Shown: piece after piece, positions 17,625 through 27,008 of the stretch
Layout: each line of letters starts with the position of its first letter
Numbering within the stretch: position 1 is the stretch's first letter
NCBI RefSeq assembly: GCF_900010755.1
Contig: NZ_CZJT01000097.1
Coordinates: 32,796-96,795, forward strand
Length of the DNA stretch: 64,000 nucleotides
Source of the DNA: Paeniglutamicibacter antarcticus
GTDB taxonomy: Bacteria > Actinomycetota > Actinomycetes > Actinomycetales > Micrococcaceae
Reading direction: 5' to 3'
Translations under genes and position numbers: made by a program
Notes under the pieces: model-generated
The model's input: only the letters and a program-made list of their open reading frames with translations
Databases searched by the model: none
What the model was told of the DNA's origin: nothing

Positions 17625-18377
17625 TTAGCGTTTTCCGCTGCGTCCAGCCGGCTTTCCTCCGCGCTTTGCCGAGGAGCGCGCCGCGGACTTTTGCTTGGAC
17701 TTCGCCTTCTTGACGTCCTTGGCCTGTTGCGACTGGGCGCTTTGGCGACGCTTGCGCGCCACTTCTGCCTCATCCTGCTGCTTTTGGGCCACGGATGCCT
17801 GTCGTGAGGAGTTCTCGCCGCGGCCACGGACCACGCCAACGAATTCCGAAATCACCGGATCATCCGGATCATCGCCCAGCGGGGCCAGCCATGCGATGCC
17901 AATGCTGGTTGTTGGAACATCGGAAAGTTCCTTATGGATGACGTCTTTACGGTGGTGCAGACGCGCAACGCTCAGTGGCAGCACCAGCAGTCCGGCCCCC
18001 GATCCGCAAACCTCCATGGCCATGGCCGTCCCCCCGATTTCCTCGGGGTAGTCGGCAAGGTCCAGGAAGGACTGGTCAGCAAGATCGGCTAGCGCAACTG
18101 GCTCGTCAACGAGCTCGAGATCACTGTCCTTTGCACCGCACACCACGTGTTCTTCGTCGTAGAGCGGAATGACATGGATCTTGGGGGTCTTCGGCGATTC
18201 CCCGGTCTTGAACCTGACGAAAACGGCGTCAGATTCCTGACTGCCGAGCCTTCCCAGGATCTCTTCCCCGTCATAACGGAGCGCCGTTAGAGGGTTTTGG
18301 GGATAACGTTCATTCCAGCGCGTGAGCCATTTGCCGGGGGTGACCCCCGGTACATAGGCAATTTTTAGTCCTACCAC
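17625..18377 (-). CDS. LysR-type effector-binding-domain protein without HTH
   Basis: The 250-residue protein matches the periplasmic-binding-like effector domain of LysR regulators (LKIAYVPGVTPGKW, DAVFVRFK, HVIPLYDEEHVVCGAKD, GSGAGLLVLPLSVARLHHR). The N-terminal winged helix is absent, and a Lys/Arg/Ser/Ala-rich tail of about 50 residues is present instead. GTG 18377 is chosen because GGGG lies just upstream; a longer frame would run into the divergent promoter. Effector-domain proteins of this kind paired with DUF5997 are widespread in actinobacteria. The basic tail could bind nucleic acid, which is inference. It is divergent from the DUF5997 gene with only 29 bases between the starts. Confidence 0.8.
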   Translation of the reverse strand: MVGLKIAYVPGVTPGKWLTRWNERYPQNPLTALRYDGEEILGRLGSQESDAVFVRFKTGESPKTPKIHVIPLYDEEHVVCGAKDSDLELVDEPVALADLADQSFLDLADYPEEIGGTAMAMEVCGSGAGLLVLPLSVARLHHRKDVIHKELSDVPTTSIGIAWLAPLGDDPDDPVISEFVGVVRGRGENSSRQASVAQKQQDEAEVARKRRQSAQSQQAKDVKKAKSKQKSAARSSAKRGGKPAGRSGKR

Positions 18378-18383
18378 TACCCC

Positions 18384-18399
18384 AGCGTACCGGTACGCT
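18384..18399. promoter_or_regulatory. Perfect 16-bp palindrome between divergent starts
   Basis: AGCGTACCGGTACGCT is a perfect palindrome centred in the 29-base gap between the GTG at 18377 (minus) and the ATG at 18407 (plus). The G-rich edges on each side double as ribosome sites for both genes. It is a good operator candidate, or a hairpin that blocks translation of either mRNA. Confidence 0.6.
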
Positions 18400-18406
18400 T
18401 GGGGAT

Positions 18407-18793
18407 ATGAGTGAGAAAACCCCACAGAGCATGAAGCCGGCAACTGCCGCAAAGAAACTGGGCATCTACCTGCCCGCAGCTCCGGCCGAGTTCCAGGAGA
18501 ACCCGGTCACCCGCGAGGCCTTCGATGAATTGCTGGCCAACGCCCCGGCATGGCTGGAAGAATTGCGCGCCAACGGCCCGCACCCGCGCCCGGTTGTTGC
18601 CCACAAGCTCAACGTTTCAATCGCCGGATTGGCCCGCGCCGAAATGACCGAGGCCCTGACCACAGCGCAGATCGAAGCCTTGCTTGCGGATCGTCCCGAT
18701 TGGCTTCAGCAGGAGCGCGCCTCACTGGCTGCGGTCCGTGCCGAAGAGAAGCGTGTTAGTGAAGCTGCGGCCGCCAAGGGCGACCGCAGCTAA
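18407..18793 (+). CDS. DUF5997 family protein
   Basis: The 128-residue soluble protein matches the actinobacterial DUF5997 family, with conserved segments MKPATAAKKLGIYLPAAP, FDELLANAPAWLEELRANGPHPRPVVA and LTTAQIEALLADRPDWLQQER. It is mainly helical with a charged C-terminus and no membrane segment. The function is unknown. It faces the LysR-effector-domain gene across a 16-bp palindrome, which suggests joint control. TTGGGG sits 6-10 bases before ATG 18407. Confidence 0.85.
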   Translation: MSEKTPQSMKPATAAKKLGIYLPAAPAEFQENPVTREAFDELLANAPAWLEELRANGPHPRPVVAHKLNVSIAGLARAEMTEALTTAQIEALLADRPDWLQQERASLAAVRAEEKRVSEAAAAKGDRS

Positions 18794-18817
18794 CCACACG
18801 CCATAAAGGGGTGTTGT

Positions 18818-19249
18818 CTACTTCACTGTCTTAACAATGTAGACATCGCAAGGGGCTGCGTGCGCCACGGAAGTGGCCACGGAGCCAAGCACACGACCCA
18901 GGCCCTTCATGCCGACGTTGCCAACAACGATCATGGTGGCGTTGAGACGCTCGGCCTCGGAAACCAGTACTTCCTGTGGTTTGCCGTGGGCAGCGGAAGC
19001 GCTGACCGTAGCTGAGGGTTCCGTGACCCGCAGGCTTGCAGCACACTGTTCGGCAAGCTTTTCTGCCTGCTCTGCATCGTCAAGGATCCAGGTGTCTGTA
19101 CCGATCTTGACGACCTCGGTGTTGTCCGAAGCATGCGCAGTCACTACGACAAGCTCTGCACCCATCTTCACTGCGATACCCGCAGCACGTTCGGCCGCGC
19201 GCTGTGCCGTTTCGCTGCCATCTACGCCAACGATGATGATTTCTGCCAT
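18818..19249 (-). CDS. Universal stress protein, UspA family
   Basis: A single Usp domain of 143 residues. IIVGVDGSETAQRAAERAA is the N-terminal strand-loop with the ATP-contacting Asp, and VGNVGMKGLGRVLGSVATSVAHAAPCDVYIV contains the G-2x-G-9x-G-S/T nucleotide motif, so it is probably an ATP-binding member. It is likely a stress-responsive dimer. The gene stands alone, convergent with the DUF5997 gene. Confidence 0.92.
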   Translation of the reverse strand: MAEIIIVGVDGSETAQRAAERAAGIAVKMGAELVVVTAHASDNTEVVKIGTDTWILDDAEQAEKLAEQCAASLRVTEPSATVSASAAHGKPQEVLVSEAERLNATMIVVGNVGMKGLGRVLGSVATSVAHAAPCDVYIVKTVK

Positions 19250-19310
19250 GTTCTAACGCTCCTTGTGTTTGTTGCCACGTATCGCGGCAGGGTGTGTTTG
19301 GTAAATCTGG

Positions 19311-20009
19311 TTAGGAAACATTCTCTTTGAGGAACCCTACGGCCCGGCTCCAGGCCAACTGCGCCGCTTCCTTGCGGTAGTTGCCGGCAGGATTCTGATC
19401 ATTGTGGAATGCATGTGCTGCATCGTAGTAGTAGAACGTGACATCCGCACCCGATTCCTGGCGGATCTGTTGTTCTTGGGCGCGAGCCTGTTCCACCGGA
19501 TAGAAAGCATCGTGTTCGGCGTAATGGCCCTGGATGCTGGCAGCGACGCCCGTGTAGCTCTCCGGAACGCCTTGACCTACACCATAGAACGGCACTGCTG
19601 CAGCGATCTTTTCACCTTGTTGCGCCGCGAGAGCCAGTACAAATCCGCCGCCCATGCAGAACCCTATGGTTCCAACCTTGTGGCTGGTCACTGCGTCAAG
19701 GGCCAGCAGGTATTCAACCGCACCGGCAAGCAGGTCCGCGCCGGTTTCCGCGGGAAGATCACTCATCATTTGCGCGGCTTCGGCCCCGTCATGGGTGATC
19801 CAGCCGCCCATCAAATCCGGTGCCAGAGCTACAAAACCCTCAGCGGCCAGCCGGTCGGCTACATCCCGAATGTGGTCGGTAAGCCCCCACCATTCCTGGA
19901 TCACGATGATTCCCGGACCATTGCCGCCCTCGGGCAGCGCCAGGTAGCCATGGGCTGTCTGGCCCTTGGAGGGAAAAGAAACATTCTGGTGCGGTGTCTT
20001 TGACGCCAT
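19311..20009 (-). CDS. Dienelactone hydrolase family protein
   Basis: The 232-residue alpha/beta-hydrolase has the DLH nucleophile elbow GTIGFCMGGGFVLALA, with Cys instead of Ser, and the acid/His region near AEHDAFYP and YYYDAAHAFHNDQNP. Carboxymethylenebutenolidase activity in aromatic degradation is the reference function, but many members are general esterases. ATG 20009 is preceded by GGGGCAGGCAAG; a longer frame up to 20174 lacks a ribosome site and is AT-rich and non-conserved in appearance. It is divergent from the aquaporin gene. Confidence 0.88.
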   Translation of the reverse strand: MASKTPHQNVSFPSKGQTAHGYLALPEGGNGPGIIVIQEWWGLTDHIRDVADRLAAEGFVALAPDLMGGWITHDGAEAAQMMSDLPAETGADLLAGAVEYLLALDAVTSHKVGTIGFCMGGGFVLALAAQQGEKIAAAVPFYGVGQGVPESYTGVAASIQGHYAEHDAFYPVEQARAQEQQIRQESGADVTFYYYDAAHAFHNDQNPAGNYRKEAAQLAWSRAVGFLKENVS

Positions 20010-20258
20010 TCTTGCCTGCCCCTGTCCTATTCGTGCATCAGCACGTTGAAAACCTTGAACACCACCCAGTCTATGCATCGAGTCGATCGAATCACCGGAT
20101 TTGCGGGCAATTTCGGGGCTCTTTTGATCACATAGACATTTGTTTTCATTAAAAATCATGAAGAAACGCCACATTTAGGGTAGTTGTAAATCGGCTTTGC
20201 CAATAGTCTTGATCGTGTAAATAGCCTGCATCAACTTCTAAATTTGGGAGCATTCACA

Positions 20259-21017
20259 ATGACTCATAAGATGTCATCCCGATTGATCGCCGAGTTCCTC
20301 GGCACCTTTGTACTGGTTTTTGGTGGCTGCGGCGCAGCCATCTTCTCGGCCAAAGTTATTTCCACAAACACAATCAACATGGGCATTGGATTCCTCGGCG
20401 TCGCCTTGGCCTTCGGCCTGACCGTTTTGGTCATGGTCTACGCCGTTGGCTACATTTCCGGAGGTCATTTCAACCCCGCAGTAACCTTCGGTGCAGCACT
20501 TGCCGGACGCGTTGAGTGGAAGGCAGTTCCGGCCTACATGATCACTCAGGTAGTTGGCGCCTCCCTTGCCGGTTTGGCACTCTTTGCCATTGCCTCGGGC
20601 AAGGACGGCTTCAGCGCCGTTGAATCGGGCTTCGCCTCCAATGGCTACGGCGATCGCTCCCCTGACGGCTACAGCTTGGTTTCGGCACTACTTGTGGAAA
20701 TCATCCTCACCGCCGTGTTCCTATATGTAATCCTGGGCGCAACCGACAAGCGCGCACCATTGGGCTTTGCGGGTTTGGCTATCGGCCTTTGCCTTACGCT
20801 GATCCACTTAATTGCCATCCCGGTGACCAACACCTCCGTCAACCCGGCACGGTCACTGGGTGTCGCCTGGTTCGCTGGCCCCGAAGCGCTTGGCCAAGTT
20901 TGGCTCTTCATCCTGGCCCCCTTGGTTGGAGCTGGCATCGCCGGCATCACGTACCCAATGCTTTTTGCTTCCCCCGTGGTTGAAAAGGCAATGGCAGCAA
21001 AGGCCAAAAGGAAGTAA
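20259..21017 (+). CDS. Aquaporin / MIP-family channel
   Basis: The 252-residue membrane channel has six helices and both pore half-helices: [11 protein letters not shown] near residue 70 and [15 protein letters not shown] near residue 193. These give the NPA boxes, with the Arg after the second NPA for the selectivity filter, consistent with an AqpZ-like water channel. TTGGGAG lies 8 bases before ATG 20259. The C-terminus is short and Lys-rich. It stands alone and is followed by the tRNA-Leu terminator region. Confidence 0.9.
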   Translation: MTHKMSSRLIAEFLGTFVLVFGGCGAAIFSAKVISTNTINMGIGFLGVALAFGLTVLVMVYAVGYISGGHFNPAVTFGAALAGRVEWKAVPAYMITQVVGASLAGLALFAIASGKDGFSAVESGFASNGYGDRSPDGYSLVSALLVEIILTAVFLYVILGATDKRAPLGFAGLAIGLCLTLIHLIAIPVTNTSVNPARSLGVAWFAGPEALGQVWLFILAPLVGAGIAGITYPMLFASPVVEKAMAAKAKRK

Positions 21018-21126
21018 CCGGTAGAAGCACGGCTCCTTAGGCGAAGTTCACCCCGGGGGGGATTCACAGCCACATAGCTGTCAATTCCCCGGGAAACCTG
21101 GCCGCCACAAGGGTTGAATCTGGGCA

Positions 21127-21162
21127 CAAAAAATCCCCGATCCTTAGACCGGGGATTTTTTC
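21127..21162. terminator. Bidirectional terminator behind tRNA-Leu
   Basis: AAAAAATCCCCG and CGGGGATTTTTT form a GC-rich stem around TCCTTAGAC, with T-runs on both strands. It ends the tRNA-Leu transcript (minus) and would also stop read-through from the aquaporin gene. Confidence 0.88.
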
Positions 21163-21168
21163 AATATG

Positions 21169-21251
21169 TGCGCGAGGGGGGACTTGAACCCCCACGCCCT
21201 TACGAGCACTGGCACCTGAAGCCAGCGCGTCTACCATTCCGCCACTCGCGC
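21169..21251 (-). tRNA. tRNA-Leu (CAG)
   Basis: On the minus strand the 83-base sequence starts GCGCGAGTGGCGGAATGG and ends CTCGCGCA, giving a 7-bp acceptor stem. The anticodon arm is CTGGC-TTCAGGT-GCCAG with anticodon CAG, the long variable arm identifies a class II tRNA, and GGTTCAAGTCC is the T arm. The CCA end is not encoded. Confidence 0.96.
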
Positions 21252-21534
21252 ATATTCACTTCTGCTTTAGCCGTTGACTTCAGCAGCGAGAACAATCATA
21301 TACATGACTTGCCCCAAATGACCAATCGAGGGAGAGTATGTGATCAGCGCCACGCCACTGCAACCAAAAAGCCAAGTTGTTCGTTGCCCATAAAGGGGCA
21401 ATTTTGAGCACATTTCATCCCACATATAGGCAAGACCAGTAGTATCGAAGATGGTGTTGAGCATCAGCGAGCTGCACCAGGTTGCCCGATAACGGCGCAA
21501 CCACACAAATGGAACCATGGAAGGGAGCAAAGCG

Positions 21535-22281
21535 ATGGGTCTTATCGACAATGTTGAGCGCGGACTAGAGAAGCTTGTCACTAGCGTCTTCCGTGGCGCT
21601 GGCGGCTCGGAAGTGAAGCCGGTTGAAATCGCTTCCCGCCTGCGCAATTCCATGGATGCAAAATCCCTGACAATCGCACAGGGCCGCACACTGGCACCCA
21701 ACCACTTCACCATCCGGCTCTCGGACCCGGACTTCGCCAAAGCCCGCGAATGGGGCGCCCCGCTGGCCCAGGAGCTGTGCGGCATCGCCGCGGAACACGC
21801 CAGAAGCCAGCGCTACACACTGCAAGGCGCCATTGAGGTCAATTTCCGCAAGGATGTCGAGCTCAAAGGCGGAGTGTTTGAAGTGGACGCAGACATTTCG
21901 GAGGCCGGCCGCCCCGCGGCCCGCCAAAGCCCGGCCACTCCCCCTCCGCCACCGGCGCCGCCACGCGAACCGGCAAAGATGCAACCCGTCCTGGACATTG
22001 CCGGCCAACGCTATGCGCTGAACCACGCAAGCATCATCCTGGGCCGTTCCGCTGATGCCGATATCCCCGTCGAAGATCCAGGCGTGTCACGCAAGCACTT
22101 GAAGATCGAGCAGCGCGGAACCCGAACTTGGGCAGTGGACCTCGGCTCAACCAACGGAAGTTTCGTCAACGGCCAACGCGTCGTCGGTGAATCCGAACTC
22201 TTCGACGGCTCAAATCTCACCATGGGACAGACCCGCATCATCTTCAGACTCCTACCCCCAGCACAAGGAGGACGCGCGTGA
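21535..22281 (+). CDS. fhaA: FHA-domain protein FhaA with DUF3662 N-terminal domain
   Basis: The 248-residue phosphothreonine-binding protein has two parts. Residues about 1-125 are the DUF3662 domain (MGLIDNVERGLEKLVTSVFRG, PVEIASRLRNSMDAKS). After a Pro-rich linker, residues about 160-245 are an FHA domain with the usual Gly-Arg, Ser-Arg-Lys-His and Asn-Gly contacts (GRSADADIP, SRKHLKIEQ, LGSTNGSFVNGQ). In mycobacteria FhaA binds phosphorylated PknB targets and MurJ at growth sites. ATG 21535 has AAGGGAG 7 bases upstream and is preferred over ATG 21517. It heads the shape/signalling operon. Confidence 0.92.
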   Translation: MGLIDNVERGLEKLVTSVFRGAGGSEVKPVEIASRLRNSMDAKSLTIAQGRTLAPNHFTIRLSDPDFAKAREWGAPLAQELCGIAAEHARSQRYTLQGAIEVNFRKDVELKGGVFEVDADISEAGRPAARQSPATPPPPPAPPREPAKMQPVLDIAGQRYALNHASIILGRSADADIPVEDPGVSRKHLKIEQRGTRTWAVDLGSTNGSFVNGQRVVGESELFDGSNLTMGQTRIIFRLLPPAQGGRA

Positions 22282-22760
22282 ACGATCTCGTCTTCACAGT
22301 CCTGCGACTCGGATTCCTCATCTTGTTGTGGCTGCTTGTCCTGAGCATTGTCGGGGCTCTTCGCCGCGATCTCGCCATCGGCAAGAAAGCCCGCACCGGC
22401 GCACCCACGGCGCGTGAAATCCGCAAGAACCCCGATTTGAGCCCGCCGCCCGAGGCTCCCGCCAAGCAACAGGCGAGCATGCTTGTGATTCTTGAAGGCC
22501 CGTTGGCTGGCCTTCAGCACGAGCTGACCGCCAGTCCCATCTTGTTGGGGCGCGCCCAGGAAGCAACCATCGTGCTCGAGGACGACTACGCCTCGGGACG
22601 CCATGCGCGTTTGTTCCCGCAAGGAACCCGTTGGTTCATCGAGGATCTTGGGTCCACCAACGGCACCTTCCTGGGGGAAAACCAGTTGACGCGGGCCCAA
22701 CCCGTTGAACTCGGCCAGAAGATCCGGATTGGCAAGACCGTCATGGAGCTGAGGCCTTAA
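22278..22760 (+). CDS. fhaB: FHA-domain protein FhaB (FipA)
   Basis: A 160-residue protein with one N-terminal membrane helix (LVFTVLRLGFLILLWLLVLSIVGAL) and a C-terminal FHA domain (ILLGRAQEAT, YASGRHARLFP, DLGSTNGTFLGENQ). It reads phosphothreonine on division or wall-synthesis proteins at the membrane. GTG 22278 overlaps the fhaA stop (GTGA), so translation is coupled. Confidence 0.92.
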   Translation: MNDLVFTVLRLGFLILLWLLVLSIVGALRRDLAIGKKARTGAPTAREIRKNPDLSPPPEAPAKQQASMLVILEGPLAGLQHELTASPILLGRAQEATIVLEDDYASGRHARLFPQGTRWFIEDLGSTNGTFLGENQLTRAQPVELGQKIRIGKTVMELRP

Positions 22761-22762
22761 CC

Positions 22763-24169
22763 ATGGCGTTGATGCTCAAATTCGCGGCGCGGTCGGACGT
22801 TGGCAAGGTCCGCTCCAAGAATGATGACTCCGCCTATGTTGGCCGGTACCTGGCAGTTGTTGCAGACGGCATGGGTGGCCACGTTGGCGGCGATGTTGCC
22901 AGCGCCTCCACGGTTTTGGACCTGGTTCACCTTGATGTGCCCGATACCAAGGACGCGGAGACAGTGCTTCCGGATGAGATCCAGGCAGCAAATCTGGTGC
23001 TCAACGAGCTCGTCAACGCCAACCCCAAGCTCTCGGGCATGGGCACCACCGTCACCGCGCTATTGCTCACCGGCGACACCTTGCAGTACGCACACATCGG
23101 TGATTCACGCGCCTACCGGCTTAAAGACGGCGTGTTTGAACAGGTCAGCCACGACCACACATTTGTTCAGCGGCTCGTCGACGAGGGTCGCATACGTCCC
23201 GAAGAAGCCGAACTGCACCCGCACAAAAACGTGCTCTTGCGTGTGCTTGGCGACTCCGATGCCAGCCCCGAACTGGATATCAACAAGTTCCCCGTCAAGG
23301 CCGGAGAACGCTGGATGTTGTGCTCCGATGGCTTGAATGCGGTGGTCCCCGATTCAATTACCGAACGGATCATCCGCGGAACCGCTTCACTTGAGGAAAC
23401 GGCAAACGACCTCGTGGAAACGACGCTTGCCCACGGTTCGCCCGATAACGTTACGATCGTGGTCTTTGAGGTCGTCGAGGTGGATTCCAACCTCGAACCG
23501 GAGATCGAGAACAGCGCAAGCGCCGCGGAACCCGCACCAGATACCGCACAGCTCACCATTGCCGCCGAGGGAGACCTGGCGGCCAGCGCAGCGCTAATCC
23601 GTCACGAAATGTCCAAGCGCCCGCATCTTTTGGTGGGTGCAGCCCAGCTGGCCACCGAAACCGGTAAGATCCCCGTGGTCACCCAGCGCTCGGGCGAAAA
23701 ACGTGCGGCCGCAATCCTTACCCACAAGGCCCCGGACACCACCGACACGCAACCCGAGACCGTCCAGGTCAGGCCGCGGCGCTGGCTCGTCTCGGCCTTC
23801 CTCGCCTTGATGACGCTGATTCTGGCTGCAGTCTGCGTCTGGGGATACTTGTGGACCCAAACGCAATACTTCGTTGGCAACGACAACGGCAAGGTTGCGA
23901 TTTTCAAGGGTGTATCCCAAGACCTTGGCCCCATCAAGCTTTCACGGGTTGATGCGGTGACCGATATCCCGCTCGATGCACTCCCGGAATACACGCGCCA
24001 GCGCATCGATTCCTCGCTTCCGGCCCGGGATCTTGCCCATGCGCAGACGATCGTCAGTGAGCTGACTGTGACCGTGAAACAGAACTGCCCCGTGGTCGTC
24101 CCGGAGAACCCGAACGCACCTCAAACTTTGCCTCAATTGCCCTCTTACTGTCAGGAGATCAAACAGTGA
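22763..24169 (+). CDS. pstP: PP2C-type Ser/Thr protein phosphatase
   Basis: The 468-residue phosphatase reverses PknA/PknB phosphorylation. The catalytic PP2C domain occupies about residues 1-240 with the metal ligands in RSDVGKVRSKNDDSAY, VVADGMGGHVGGDVAS, MGTTVTALLLTGDTLQYAHIGDSRAYRL, MLCSDGLNAVV and HGSPDNVTIVVFEV. A linker follows, then one membrane helix near residue 345 (WLVSAFLALMTLILAAVCVWGYLW) and an extracytoplasmic tail of about 100 residues. It starts 2 bases after fhaB and overlaps rodA by ATGA-type GTGA. The arrangement matches mycobacterial PstP. Confidence 0.95.
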   Translation: MALMLKFAARSDVGKVRSKNDDSAYVGRYLAVVADGMGGHVGGDVASASTVLDLVHLDVPDTKDAETVLPDEIQAANLVLNELVNANPKLSGMGTTVTALLLTGDTLQYAHIGDSRAYRLKDGVFEQVSHDHTFVQRLVDEGRIRPEEAELHPHKNVLLRVLGDSDASPELDINKFPVKAGERWMLCSDGLNAVVPDSITERIIRGTASLEETANDLVETTLAHGSPDNVTIVVFEVVEVDSNLEPEIENSASAAEPAPDTAQLTIAAEGDLAASAALIRHEMSKRPHLLVGAAQLATETGKIPVVTQRSGEKRAAAILTHKAPDTTDTQPETVQVRPRRWLVSAFLALMTLILAAVCVWGYLWTQTQYFVGNDNGKVAIFKGVSQDLGPIKLSRVDAVTDIPLDALPEYTRQRIDSSLPARDLAHAQTIVSELTVTVKQNCPVVVPENPNAPQTLPQLPSYCQEIKQ

Positions 24170-25572
24170 GCGAGCTCGAAACCGCACCGGTATCCCGGCG
24201 CAATATGGAACTGTTGCTCCTGTTGCTTGCCTTGGCCGTTTCCATGGGTGCCTACTATTTGGTGGGTATCAACAGTGACCAGGGCTTAAGCCAGGAATTC
24301 ATCACCCAAGGGCTCTTCCTGGCCGTCTTGTCGTTGGTTTTCCACGTCATTCTGCGCATTTGGGCAAAATATGCCGACCCGGTAATTCTTCCGGTAACGG
24401 TTGCGCTAAATGGCATTGGCCTGGCGATGATCCACCGAATCGATCTGGCCAAGATTTCACGGGACAGTGACCAATCCAGCCGTCAGATCCTCTGGACCGG
24501 CGTGGCAATGGTGATTGCCATGGTCGTCCTGTGGGCCATCCGTGACCACCGAATCCTTCGGCGCTTTACCTACACGGCACTGGCCGCGTCAATCGTCCTG
24601 TTGTTGCTGCCGATGATCCCAGGGCTCGGCGTTCCGATCAACGGAGCACGGATCTGGGTCAGGATCGGCGACAGCCTCTCCTTCCAGCCCGGCGAACTCG
24701 CAAAGATCACCCTCGCCATATTCTTCGCGGGCTATCTTTCCTCGAACCGCGAGCTGATCCTGCTGGCGGGCAAGAGGATTGGCCCGCTGCAGCTGCCACG
24801 CCTCCGAGACCTCGGCCCCATGGTGGTGGCCTGGCTCGTAAGCATCGGCGTCCTGGTGATCCAGCGCGACCTGGGATCTTCGATCCTCTTCTTCGGCTTG
24901 TTCATGGTCATGATCTACGTGGCAACGGCGCGAGTCAGCTGGATTGTAATTGGCATGCTCATGCTCGTTGGTGGTGGCGTCTTCGCCTACCTGACCATGG
25001 GCCACGTCACCCGACGCATCAACGGCTGGCTCAACGCATTCGACCCCGACATCTACTACGCACAGGGCGGCAGTAGACAAATTGTCGAGGGGCTCTTCGG
25101 CATGGGGGACGGCGGTTTACTGGGCACCGGCCTGGGCAATGGAAGCCCCTATCTGGTCCCTCTGGCCAACAGTGACATGATCATTGCCGCGTTGGGTGAA
25201 GAAATCGGCCTGATCGGCGTCAGTGCCATCGTCATGCTGTATTTGATCCTGGTCAGCCGCGGCATGCGTGCGGCGCTGGGTTCACGAGATGCCTTCGGCA
25301 AGTTGCTGGCCACCGGCCTTTCCTTCACCGTGGGCTTGCAGTGCTTCGTGATCATCGGCGGCGTCACCCGACTCATCCCGTTGACCGGTCTTGCCACGCC
25401 ATTCATGGCGGCCGGCGGCTCGTCACTGTTATCTAACTGGATCATTGTGGCCCTGCTACTACTGATTTCTCATAATGCACGCCGCCCCATGCAGGCCAGC
25501 CTTTCGGCTACCGCTGAGGTGGCTACCGAGGCTCCCCGCCGACCCAAGAACCTCAAGGAGGCGAAAAAATGA
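24166..25572 (+). CDS. rodA: SEDS peptidoglycan glycosyltransferase RodA
   Basis: The 468-residue SEDS protein polymerises lipid II during elongation. It has about ten to twelve membrane helices, the ARIWVRIGDSLSFQPGELAKI segment near residue 165, and the large loop with DPDIYYAQGGSRQIVEGLFGMGDGGLLGTGLG. The conserved Asp and the GSPYLVPLANSDMIIAALGEEIGLIG motif follow, characteristic of FtsW/RodA/SpoVE. GTG 24166 overlaps pstP by four bases, and its stop overlaps pbpA. Pairing with pbpA identifies RodA rather than FtsW. Confidence 0.95.
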   Translation: MSELETAPVSRRNMELLLLLLALAVSMGAYYLVGINSDQGLSQEFITQGLFLAVLSLVFHVILRIWAKYADPVILPVTVALNGIGLAMIHRIDLAKISRDSDQSSRQILWTGVAMVIAMVVLWAIRDHRILRRFTYTALAASIVLLLLPMIPGLGVPINGARIWVRIGDSLSFQPGELAKITLAIFFAGYLSSNRELILLAGKRIGPLQLPRLRDLGPMVVAWLVSIGVLVIQRDLGSSILFFGLFMVMIYVATARVSWIVIGMLMLVGGGVFAYLTMGHVTRRINGWLNAFDPDIYYAQGGSRQIVEGLFGMGDGGLLGTGLGNGSPYLVPLANSDMIIAALGEEIGLIGVSAIVMLYLILVSRGMRAALGSRDAFGKLLATGLSFTVGLQCFVIIGGVTRLIPLTGLATPFMAAGGSSLLSNWIIVALLLLISHNARRPMQASLSATAEVATEAPRRPKNLKEAKK

Positions 25573-27008
25573 ATCAGGCCATCCGAAACACCTGGATTGC
25601 TGTGGTGATGCTCTTCGTCTTGTGCCTGGGTGCACTGAGCTACGTGCAATTCTTCGCAGCCGAAACCCTTAACAACAACGCCCTGAACAAACGGCAGCTC
25701 TTCCGCGAATTTGATCTGCCGCGCGGTGCGATCCTTGTCGATGGCAAGCCGATCGCCGAGTCGAAGCCCTCCGAGGGGCAGTTCAAGTTCCAGCGCGTCT
25801 ACACGGACCCGGAACTGTATGCCTTCCTGACGGGTTTCTACTCGCTGACAAACGGATCAACTCAACTTGAATCAGTGATGAACGACGAATTGACCGGCCA
25901 AAGCCAGGATCAATTCTTCGACCGAATGATCAATCTCTTCTCGGGACGCGCGAACGAGGGTGCTTCCGTAGAACTGACGATCGATGGAAAACTCCAGAAA
26001 CTCGTTTACGACCTGATACCTGACAACACGCGCGGATCCATTATTGTTTCGGAACCCAAGACGGGCAACATTCTTGCCATGGCTTCCAAGCCGAGCTTCG
26101 ACACCAATCTGTTGGCCGTCCACAGTTCCAAACAGGCCACGGAAAACATGAAGAAGATTATCGATGAGAACCCGAAGTTGAGCCCGTCCCGAAATCCGGC
26201 CCTCTACAACCTCATGTCTCCGGGATCCACCTTCAAGATCCTCGATCTGGTTGCGGGTCTCGAGTCCGGCAAGTACAACGCCGACACCATGCTGGAGAAC
26301 CCGGACAAGATCACGGATCCCGTTAAGATGTCCAACTTCGTGGATGGGATTTGTGCGTCCAAGCCTGAGGCTTCGTTGGCATTCATTGTCGCTCAAAGTT
26401 GCAACACGCCTTTCGCATTGATGAGCAAGGAACTAGGCCGTGAGCCCTTTGAAAACGTTGCCGAACGATTTGGTTTTGGACAGCAACTGAATATTCCGTT
26501 GCGCGTCCAGCCCAGCGTGTTCCCGCAAAACATGACGCCAGCCGAATTGGCGCAGGTCTCGATTGGTGGCTTCGATGCATTGGCAACTGCCATGCAAATG
26601 AACATGGTCGCCATGGGCATTGCCAACGATGGGGTCATCATGGAACCGAACTTGGTCAAGCGGGTGATTGCCCCTGACTTGAAGGTGCTCTCCGAGGCAA
26701 CGCCCAAGAAATTCAGCACCGCCACGAGCAAGGAAATCGCCGATCAGATCACCGATCTGATGCGTGGTCCGGTCAAGACCGGTACAGCGAAGCGTGCTGC
26801 GGTTCCAGGGCTTGATATTGCGGCCAAGACCGGCACCGCCACCTTTACCGGCATCAGCGAAGTGAACTCCTGGATCACTGGTTTTGCCCCGGCGAACGAC
26901 CCCCAGGTAGCAGTCACGATTGTTTTTGAACGAATTGATTACCCGACTGGCTCCTCCCTGACCAGTCCCAATATGAAGAAGATCCTAGAGGCGGTGTTCA
27001 ACCAGTGA
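25569..27008 (+). CDS. pbpA: Class B penicillin-binding protein PbpA
   Basis: The 479-residue transpeptidase has an N-terminal signal anchor ([23 protein letters not shown]), a dimer/pedestal domain, and a C-terminal penicillin-binding domain. The three catalytic motifs are [10 protein letters not shown] (SxxK near residue 220), SCN near residue 276, and KTGTATF near residue 420. It crosslinks peptidoglycan with its partner RodA. ATG 25569 overlaps the rodA stop, and its own stop overlaps the kinase gene that follows. Confidence 0.95.
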   Translation: MNQAIRNTWIAVVMLFVLCLGALSYVQFFAAETLNNNALNKRQLFREFDLPRGAILVDGKPIAESKPSEGQFKFQRVYTDPELYAFLTGFYSLTNGSTQLESVMNDELTGQSQDQFFDRMINLFSGRANEGASVELTIDGKLQKLVYDLIPDNTRGSIIVSEPKTGNILAMASKPSFDTNLLAVHSSKQATENMKKIIDENPKLSPSRNPALYNLMSPGSTFKILDLVAGLESGKYNADTMLENPDKITDPVKMSNFVDGICASKPEASLAFIVAQSCNTPFALMSKELGREPFENVAERFGFGQQLNIPLRVQPSVFPQNMTPAELAQVSIGGFDALATAMQMNMVAMGIANDGVIMEPNLVKRVIAPDLKVLSEATPKKFSTATSKEIADQITDLMRGPVKTGTAKRAAVPGLDIAAKTGTATFTGISEVNSWITGFAPANDPQVAVTIVFERIDYPTGSSLTSPNMKKILEAVFNQ

